A DNA stretch of 5,467 bases, taken from positions 1-5,467 of the forward strand of contig CADCVT010000249.1 in the NCBI GenBank assembly GCA_902806215.1. The letters run 5' to 3'. Position numbers and translations under genes: made by a program. Shown here one piece after another: positions 1 to 4,525 of this stretch; positions within the stretch are counted from its first letter, which is position 1; each line of letters begins with the position of its first letter. The notes beneath the pieces were generated by a model. The model made no database searches, was not told where the DNA came from, and saw nothing but the letters and a program-made list of their open reading frames with translations. Source of the stretch: an uncultured Solirubrobacteraceae bacterium. GTDB taxonomy: Bacteria; Actinomycetota; Thermoleophilia; Solirubrobacterales; Solirubrobacteraceae.

Positions 1-830
1 ACTCGGAGTGCGCCGTGCTCTTCCCGGAGACGGTCAGCACCGGCCCCGCCCACCCCACGCCGGCGAATCACTTCGGCGGGATCTTCTGCGACCGCGAGGC
101 GGCCCGCTTCCGGCGCACGTCGAGCGCCGCGGCGGACGTCCTGCGGCTCAACCTCCCGCCGGACGCCGCCGCGCTGCTCGCTTCGGCGGAGCTCTCCGAG
201 CAGGCCTTCATGCTCTGGGATCTCGTCCACGACCGCACGCACTCCCACGGCGACCTGCCGTTCGACCCCTTCATGATCCGCCAGCGCAGCCCGTACTGGA
301 TGTACGCCCTGGAGGAGCTGCGCTGCGACCTGACCGCGTTCGGCGAGGCCGTGGCGCTCGAGCGCGAGGGCTTCGCGTTCGCGCGCCACGTGCAGTACGC
401 GATCCTCTTCGACCGCCTGTTCCGCTTCCCGATCACCGGGACGCGGGTGCGCAACTACGACGGCCTCGGCGGGCAGCTGCTCTTCGCCTACCTGCACAAG
501 CACGGCTTCGTCCACTGGACCGACAACCAGCTGACGGTCGAGTGGGAGCGCGTCGCCGACGGCGTGCAGGCGTTGCGCGAGGCGGTGCAGGAGCTCTACC
601 GTGCGGGCATCGATCGCTCCAAGGTCGCCCACTGGATCGCCGCGCACGAGCTCGTCTCGACCTACGTGACGCCGTCGACGGGGTCGAAGTGGACGCGCGG
701 GCAGCGGCCCCTCAGCGACGAGACCGACCCGAAGGCGTGGATCGACCTGGTCGAGCCCGACGAGTTCCCGCTCTCGATGTTCTACCTCCAGCTCCAGGGC
801 AAGCTCTCGCCTGACAAGATCGCGGCGTGA
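1..830 (+). CDS. DUF6421 family protein, 3' part (5' end outside window)
   Basis: The reading frame is open from the left edge (first full codon at 3, reading S-E-C-A-V-L-F-P) to the TGA at 828-830. A GTG at 15 could start it, but nothing resembling a ribosome site precedes it and the protein begins mid-domain, so I take this as the C-terminal portion of a longer protein. I recognise the sequence as resembling the actinobacterial DUF6421 family, whose function is unknown; this is from memory. Counting from codon 15, a His-rich segment HDRTHSHG (72-79) is followed by EELRCD (100-105). Further conserved-looking segments are HKHGFVHW (161-168) and a C-terminal HELVSTYV (211-218). The H-D-x-x-H plus E-E pattern resembles a zincin metal site, but no catalytic role can be assigned. 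No signal peptide or membrane segment is visible in this part. It ends in a 4-nt overlap with the SDR gene, suggesting coupled translation. Confidence 0.82.
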   Translation, partial: SECAVLFPETVSTGPAHPTPANHFGGIFCDREAARFRRTSSAAADVLRLNLPPDAAALLASAELSEQAFMLWDLVHDRTHSHGDLPFDPFMIRQRSPYWMYALEELRCDLTAFGEAVALEREGFAFARHVQYAILFDRLFRFPITGTRVRNYDGLGGQLLFAYLHKHGFVHWTDNQLTVEWERVADGVQALREAVQELYRAGIDRSKVAHWIAAHELVSTYVTPSTGSKWTRGQRPLSDETDPKAWIDLVEPDEFPLSMFYLQLQGKLSPDKIAA

Positions 831-1483
831 GCATCCTCGTCACCGGGGCCGGCGGATCGCTCGGCCCCTACGTCACCAGCCGGCTCGTGGCCGACGGCCA
901 CGCGCTGGCGGTCTGCGACGCCGACGAGCAGCGCCTGCATGAGCTCGAGGGCGACAAGCACCGCGTCGACCTGCTCGACGAGGCCGCGGTCGGCGAGCTG
1001 GCGCGCTGCCTCGAAGGCGTCACCGGTGTCGTGCACCTCGTCGGCGGCTGGCGCGGCGGCAAGCCGCTGTCCGAGGCGCCGCTCGAGGACTGGGACGTCC
1101 TGCACGGGCTGCTCGTGCGCACGACCCAGCTCGTCACGCGAGCGTTCGCGCCCGCGCTCAAGGCCGCGGGCGACCGCGGACGGTTCGTGATCGTGTCGGC
1201 CAAGGCGGCGCAGGCGCCGACGAGCACGAACGCCGCCTACGCCTCGGCGAAGGCCGCCGCGGAGGCGTGGACGCTCGCCTTCGCCGACGAGCTCGCGGAG
1301 TCTGGTGCGACTGCCAACATCCTCGTGGTCAACGCGATCGTGACCGACGAGATGCGAGCCGAGAACCCCGACAAGGCGTACAAGACGTTCGCCGACGCCC
1401 GGCACATGGCGGACGCGATCGCGTTCCTGTGCTCGGAGAGCGCGTCGAAGATGAACGGGCAGCGCCTGTCGTTGCACGGATGA
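827..1483 (+). CDS. SDR family NAD(P)-dependent oxidoreductase, dihydropteridine reductase-like
   Basis: A short-chain dehydrogenase/reductase of 218 residues, a cytosolic Rossmann-fold enzyme transferring hydride between NAD(P)H and a carbonyl, alcohol or pterin-like substrate. The nucleotide-binding loop TGAGGSLG (6-13) has GxxGxxG spacing. An acidic D31 at the end of beta-2 suggests a preference for NAD(H), and D48 fits the adenine-ring position. The catalytic pair is Y138 and K142 (YASAK), with S124 as the probable third residue. The usual NNAG motif is replaced by LVGGWRGG (71-78), which closely resembles the AGGWAGG of dihydropteridine reductase (QDPR). The SAKAA stretch (124-128) likewise resembles GAKAA there. 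The C terminus ends GQRLSLHG, typical of SDRs. The GTG start lies inside the previous stop (GTGA) with no clear Shine-Dalgarno, so translation is probably coupled. SDR membership is certain; the substrate is not determined. Confidence 0.93.
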   Translation: MSILVTGAGGSLGPYVTSRLVADGHALAVCDADEQRLHELEGDKHRVDLLDEAAVGELARCLEGVTGVVHLVGGWRGGKPLSEAPLEDWDVLHGLLVRTTQLVTRAFAPALKAAGDRGRFVIVSAKAAQAPTSTNAAYASAKAAAEAWTLAFADELAESGATANILVVNAIVTDEMRAENPDKAYKTFADARHMADAIAFLCSESASKMNGQRLSLHG

Positions 1484-2517
1484 GCGAGCACGAGCGGGGC
1501 TTCGGCAGCGACAACCACGCGGGCGTGCTCCCGGAGGTGCTCGACGCGATCGCCGCGGCGAACCACGGCCACGCCCACTCCTACGGCGACGACGACTGGA
1601 CGCGCCGCGTCGAGGCGCTCTTCCAGCGCGAGTTCGGCGACGAGGCCCGCGCCTTCATCGTCTTCAACGGCACCGGCGCGAACGTCGTGGCGCTGCGGGC
1701 GATGCTCGAGCCGTGGGAGGGCGTCGTCTGCGCCGCGTCCGCGCACCTGAACGTCGACGAGGGCGGCGCGCCGGAGCGGATGGGCGGGATCAAGCTGCTC
1801 ACCGTCCCGACGCCCGACGGCAAGCTGACGCCCGAGCTCGTCAGCACGCGCCTCGTGCGCTTCGGCGACGAGCACGCCGTCCAGGCCAAGGTGGTCTCGG
1901 TGACGCAGACCACCGAGCTCGGCACCGTCTACTCGCCGGCGGAGCTCACGGCGCTGGCCGACCTGTGCGACCAGCACGGGCTGCTCCTGCACGTCGACGG
2001 GTCGCGCCTGACCAACGCGGCCGCCGCGCTGGGCTGCTCGCTGCGCGAGGCGGCGACCGGCGCCGACGCGATCTCGTTCGGGGGCACGAAGGCCGGCCTG
2101 ATCTTCGGCGAGGCGATCGTCCTCCTGCGCCCGCGGCCGGTGGCCGGCGCGCTCTACCTGCGCAAGCAGTCGATGCAGCTGCACTCGAAGATGCGCTTCG
2201 CCGCGGCGCAGTTCGAGGCGCTGCTCGAGGGCGAGCGCTGGCGCGCCGCTGCGGGCAACGCCAACGCGATGGCCCAGCGGCTGGCCGACGGCGTCCGCGA
2301 CGCGGTGACGCTCACCCAGGCCGTCGAGGCCAACGTCGTCTTCGCGGTCCTCCCGCGCGAGGCGATCACTGAGCTGCAGCGCGAGTGGTTCTTCTACACG
2401 TGGGACGAGCGCACCGGCGAGGTGCGCTGGATGTGCGCGTGGGACACGACGCCCGAGGACGTCGACGCGTTCGCCGCCGCGGTGCGGGAGGTGGTCGCAT
2501 CGCACGTTCGGTCGTGA
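1480..2517 (+). CDS. Low-specificity L-threonine aldolase (PLP-dependent)
   Basis: A 345-residue fold-type I PLP enzyme that cleaves L-threonine, L-allo-threonine or related beta-hydroxy-alpha-amino acids to glycine and an aldehyde in the cytosol. The N-terminal SDNHAG (10-14 region) is the family hallmark. H89 in SAHLNVDEGG is the expected ring-stacking histidine. D173 in HVDGSR contacts the pyridine nitrogen and R177 lies beside it. K204 in SFGGTKAGL forms the internal aldimine. R317 in EVRWMCAWD fits a carboxylate-binding arginine. The family often has N after the lysine (TKNG); here it is A. The ATG at 1480 is chosen because the family N terminus starts there and it overlaps the SDR stop (ATGA). 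The frame is open further upstream only as a shadow of the SDR gene. Length is normal for the family (about 340-350). Context suggests it acts with the SDR and DUF6421 proteins. Assignment to the family is firm; the physiological substrate is inferred. Confidence 0.94.
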   Translation: MSEHERGFGSDNHAGVLPEVLDAIAAANHGHAHSYGDDDWTRRVEALFQREFGDEARAFIVFNGTGANVVALRAMLEPWEGVVCAASAHLNVDEGGAPERMGGIKLLTVPTPDGKLTPELVSTRLVRFGDEHAVQAKVVSVTQTTELGTVYSPAELTALADLCDQHGLLLHVDGSRLTNAAAALGCSLREAATGADAISFGGTKAGLIFGEAIVLLRPRPVAGALYLRKQSMQLHSKMRFAAAQFEALLEGERWRAAAGNANAMAQRLADGVRDAVTLTQAVEANVVFAVLPREAITELQREWFFYTWDERTGEVRWMCAWDTTPEDVDAFAAAVREVVASHVRS

Positions 2518-2786
2518 AGCTGCCCCGCCACGTCCCCGACGGGCGCTTCGAGGTCTTCGTCAACGGGGTCGCCCAGAAGCGCGGAACCGACTACCACGTC
2601 GAGGGCCGCTCGCTCGTCTTCGAGCGCGAGCTCAAGAAGGAGGGCAAGCTCGGGTTCTGGCGCTGGTTCATGGGCGCCTTCGGGATCGGCACCTACCGCC
2701 AGAACGACTCGGTCGACGTGAAGTACGAGGTCCACGGCGCGCCACAACTGGCCGAAGCGTTGGACATCGAACCCAATGACGTTTGA
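2514..2786 (+). CDS. Small conserved-looking hypothetical protein (90 aa)
   Basis: I do not recognise a named family. The protein starts MKLPRHVPDG and its first half reads as beta-strands and turns: VFVNGVAQKRGTDY (15-28) then SLVFERELKK. This resembles the VNGV-x-Q-x-x-G-x-DY pattern of small beta-domains in phage tail-fibre and other structural proteins. A lysine-rich turn is followed by an aromatic, glycine-rich patch (GFWRWFMGAFGIGTY), then another strand (SVDVKYEVHG) and an acidic tail ending EPNDV. The patch is too short and interrupted for a confident membrane helix, though membrane or partner contact is possible. The GTG start sits in the threonine aldolase stop (GTGA), matching the coupling seen twice upstream. 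A strong GGGAGGTGG lies at 2486-2494 but about 20 nt from this GTG, so the exact start is less certain than the gene. Function unknown; operon membership suggests an accessory role to the upstream enzymes. Confidence 0.75.
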   Translation: MKLPRHVPDGRFEVFVNGVAQKRGTDYHVEGRSLVFERELKKEGKLGFWRWFMGAFGIGTYRQNDSVDVKYEVHGAPQLAEALDIEPNDV

Positions 2787-2794
2787 CCGGGCTC

Positions 2795-2800
2795 AAGGTG
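2795..2800 (+). promoter_or_regulatory. Ribosome binding site AAGGTG for the gene starting at 2811
   Basis: AAGGTG differs from AAGGAG at one base and ends 10 nt before the GTG at 2811. It is 19 nt from the alternative ATG at 2820, so it favours the GTG. A second purine run, GGGGA at 2802-2806, is too near the GTG (4 nt) and somewhat far from the ATG (13 nt), so the choice is not fully settled. Confidence 0.4.
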
Positions 2801-2810
2801 TGGGGACCCT

Positions 2811-3113
2811 GTGTCCACCATGAGCTTCGATGCCTCGTCCGACGACCTCGCACGCCGGGGTCGGGCCCACACCCGGCTGCGGGAGCTCCTCGACTCGAGG
2901 GGCCCGACCGCCCTCCACCAGCACGAGCGCGAGCAGCTCGTCGACGCGGCCGACGCGCTGCTGTTCAACGAGCCCGACGCGCTCGAGCGCCGCGACTGCG
3001 CCCTGGATCTCCTCGACGACCTCGTCGAGTTCGGCCGCTGGGAGCCCTCGGCCGCCAACGCGGTCGCTCAGGCGCTCCGCGCCACCGGCGCGGTCACCGG
3101 CTCGCGCCGCTAG
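2811..3113 (+). CDS. Small acidic helical hypothetical protein (100 aa)
   Basis: I do not recognise a family. Starting at GTG 2811 it is 100 residues; from ATG 2820 it would be 97. The sequence lacks signal-peptide or membrane features and is rich in Ala, Leu, Asp, Glu and Arg. Three stretches look amphipathic and helical: roughly 12-28, 38-54 (REQLVDAADALLF) and 57-75 (ERRDCALDLLDDLVEFG), followed by a short Ala-rich helix and a basic end (TGSRR). This suggests a small helical bundle, possibly a dimer or partner-binding protein. It lies 24 nt after the 90-residue protein and could be the last gene of that operon or have its own promoter. Its TAG stop at 3111-3113 overlaps the metF stop on the other strand. 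Codon use matches its neighbours, which supports a real gene. Confidence 0.65.
   Translation: MSTMSFDASSDDLARRGRAHTRLRELLDSRGPTALHQHEREQLVDAADALLFNEPDALERRDCALDLLDDLVEFGRWEPSAANAVAQALRATGAVTGSRR
3086..3109. terminator. metF: Candidate hairpin just past the metF stop
   Basis: CGGCGCG (3086-3092) and CGCGCCG (3103-3109) form a perfect 7-bp inverted repeat with a 10-nt loop. On the - strand it begins directly after the metF stop codon, a natural place for a terminator. It also encodes the last residues of the convergent small gene. There is no U-tract on either strand, so this would be a non-canonical terminator; chance pairing is plausible at this GC content. Confidence 0.3.
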
Positions 3114-4033
3114 CCCAACGCGAGCGACGCTTCTTCGAGCGCCGTTCGCTTCGCGTCCCACGGGCGCATGAGCTTCAGCGCGGCGAGGATCGCGCGCGTC
3201 GCCGGGGAGCGGTTGAGCGTGATGAAGTGGATGCCCGGGGCGCCGCCGGCCAGCAGCTCTGCGCATTGCAGCGTCGCGTAGGAGACGCCGAGCTCCGCGA
3301 CGGCCTCGTCGTCGCCGCGCCGCGCCTCGAGCGCCTTCTCGAGCCCGTCGGGCAGGCGCGCGGCCGACAGCTCGGTCATGCGCTTGATCCCGTCGAGGCT
3401 GAGGATCGGCATGACTCCGGGGATGATCGGAACGTCGATGCCGATGCCTCGCGCGCGCTCGACGAAGTCGAAGTAGTACCCGTTGTCGAAGAACATCTGG
3501 GTGATGAGGAACCGCGCGCCGGCGTCGACCTTGGCCTTGAGGAAGCGCAGGTCCTCCTCGGGCGACGTCGCGTGGATGTGCGTCTCGGGGAAGGCGGCGC
3601 CGCCGATCGAGAACTCGTAGTGGTCACGCAGGATCTCGACGAGCTCGTACGAGTACTCCAGACCGCCGTCGGTCTTCGTCCAGCGCTCCTGGCCCTTCGG
3701 CGGGTCGCCCCGCAGGGCGAGGATGTTCACCACGCCCGCGTCGCGCATCTGGTCGAGCGTGCGCCGCAGCTCGTCCGTCGTCGCGTTCACGCACGTGAGG
3801 TGGGCCATCGCCTCGAGCCCGTACCTCTCGTTGATCTGCGAGACGATGTCGACGGTCTTCTCACGGGTCGAGCCGCCCGCCCCGTACGTGACCGAGACGA
3901 AGGCCGGATCGAGCCGGACGAGATCCTGGAGCGCCTCGACGAGGTTCTCCTCGCCCGTCTCCGTCTTGGGCGGGAAGAACTCGAAGGAGAAGACGGGCTC
4001 GTCGCTCGAGGCCAGCAGCTCGTCGATACGCAT
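3110..4033 (-). CDS. metF: Methylenetetrahydrofolate reductase
   Basis: A 307-residue FAD-dependent TIM-barrel enzyme that reduces 5,10-methylenetetrahydrofolate to 5-methyltetrahydrofolate, the methyl donor for methionine synthesis in the cytosol. The N-terminal FSFEFFPPKT (16-25) holds the catalytic glutamate E18. VSVTYGAGGSTRE (47-59) is a family signature. ALRGDPPK (106-113) holds D110, expected near the flavin. AAFPETH (146-152) and FLITQMFFDN (175-184) with Q179 are the substrate-binding motifs. PIIPGVMPI (202-210) and the C-terminal GIHFITLNRS (267-276) complete the barrel. Length matches the bacterial form (E. coli about 296), which lacks the eukaryotic regulatory domain. The start is ATG 4033: the conserved N terminus begins there, although the frame is open far upstream through unrelated DNA. 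It is divergent from the cupin gene with 18 bp between starts and lacks a clear Shine-Dalgarno, consistent with leaderless translation. No other methionine or folate gene is visible in the window. Confidence 0.97.
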   Translation of the reverse strand: MRIDELLASSDEPVFSFEFFPPKTETGEENLVEALQDLVRLDPAFVSVTYGAGGSTREKTVDIVSQINERYGLEAMAHLTCVNATTDELRRTLDQMRDAGVVNILALRGDPPKGQERWTKTDGGLEYSYELVEILRDHYEFSIGGAAFPETHIHATSPEEDLRFLKAKVDAGARFLITQMFFDNGYYFDFVERARGIGIDVPIIPGVMPILSLDGIKRMTELSAARLPDGLEKALEARRGDDEAVAELGVSYATLQCAELLAGGAPGIHFITLNRSPATRAILAALKLMRPWDAKRTALEEASLALG

Positions 4034-4038
4034 CTGCG

Positions 4039-4044
4039 AAAGGG
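4039..4044 (+). promoter_or_regulatory. Ribosome binding site AAAGGG for the cupin gene
   Basis: The purine run AAAGGG (preceded by G at 4038) ends 7 nt before the ATG at 4052 and fixes that codon as the cupin start. Any promoter for the cupin mRNA would have to lie within the 5' coding part of metF, unless its leader is very short. Confidence 0.55.
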
Positions 4045-4046
4045 TA
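4041..4046 (-). promoter_or_regulatory. metF: Putative -10 element (TACCCT) for leaderless metF
   Basis: On the - strand TACCCT fits the actinobacterial TANNNT pattern and lies 7 nt upstream of the A of the metF ATG, the spacing expected if transcription begins at the start codon. The lack of a purine-rich ribosome site before metF agrees. No good -35 hexamer is seen 16-19 nt further upstream. The same bases on the + strand include most of the cupin ribosome site. Confidence 0.45.
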
Positions 4047-4051
4047 GTGCG

Positions 4052-4525
4052 ATGCAGCACGTCGACCTCACCAGCGCGGAGATCAGCTACGACCCCGAGG
4101 ATCCGCCCGGATTCCGGGCCGGGATGGCCCGCCCGGGCCCGTCGTTCGGGGCAAAGCGCACCGGCGCCACCCTCTACGTCCTCCCGCCCGGCCAGGCGGT
4201 GTGTCCGTACCACTACGAGCTGGCCGAGGAGGAGTGGCTGCTCGTCGTGGCGGGGCGCGCGACCGTGCGCGACCCGGACGGCACGCACGAGCTCGGCCCG
4301 ATGGAGCTCGCCTTCTTCCCGACGACGCCGGAGGGCGCGCATCAGGTCCGCAACGACAGCGACGAGGAGGTCCGCGTCCTCATGTGGTCCGAGACCCCGG
4401 AGACGTCCTCCACCGTCTATCCCGACAGCGACAAGGTCGGCGTCTACGCCCCGGGGATGCGCCACCTGTTCAAGCGCAGCGACGAGGTCGACTACTACGA
4501 AGGGGAGACGAGCGACCAGCGGTGA
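4052..4525 (+). CDS. Cupin domain-containing protein
   Basis: A single-domain cupin of 157 residues. Cupin motif 1 spans about 47-68: G47, H54, E56, E61, G68 in PYHYELAEEEWLLVVAG. An H-x-E replaces the classical H-x-H, which I believe is common in this actinobacterial subfamily. Motif 2 spans about 82-101 with P90, G95, H97 and N101 (PTTPEGAHQVRN). H54, E56, E61 and H97 are the likely metal ligands. The tail contains YPDSDKVGVY (123-132), a segment I associate with this subgroup, and a Tyr/acidic end. Cupins of this type are cytosolic; they can be small metalloenzymes or sugar- or small-molecule-binding proteins, and the substrate here is unknown. ATG 4052 is supported by the AAAGGG site and by the start of recognisable sequence; the open frame extending far upstream is antisense to metF. 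The 3' end overlaps the convergent hydrolase gene by 31 bp. Confidence 0.92.
   Translation: MQHVDLTSAEISYDPEDPPGFRAGMARPGPSFGAKRTGATLYVLPPGQAVCPYHYELAEEEWLLVVAGRATVRDPDGTHELGPMELAFFPTTPEGAHQVRNDSDEEVRVLMWSETPETSSTVYPDSDKVGVYAPGMRHLFKRSDEVDYYEGETSDQR

Noticed and set aside
782..1477. Antisense frame (231 codons) opposite the SDR
   Set aside because: Arg/Val/Gly/Asp-rich shadow with no recognisable motif; the SDR on the + strand explains the coding signal.
1237..2505. Long antisense open frame (422 codons) opposite the threonine aldolase
   Set aside because: Composition typical of a GC-rich shadow frame; the + strand frame has a full set of PLP-enzyme motifs.
2783..2796. Imperfect palindrome TTGACCGGGCTCAA as an operator
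   Set aside because: Only the outer TTGA/TCAA arms match cleanly (10 of 14 positions overall); too short and imperfect, and not repeated elsewhere in the window.
2759..2810. TTGGAC (about 2759) or TTGACC (2783-2788) as -35 of a promoter for the small gene at 2811
   Set aside because: No acceptable -10 hexamer is found at 16-18 bp spacing, so the promoter cannot be supported; read-through from the operon is as likely.
4198..4255. Cupin H-x-E in motif 1 as a degenerate, non-metal site
   Set aside because: H54, E56, E61 and H97 still give four plausible ligands, and I believe H-x-E is usual in this subfamily, so it is not a defect.
2783..4525. A 580-codon + strand open frame ending in the cupin
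   Set aside because: The first 423 codons are antisense to metF or out of frame with the small + gene and show low-complexity Arg/Ala composition. The cupin begins at 4052.
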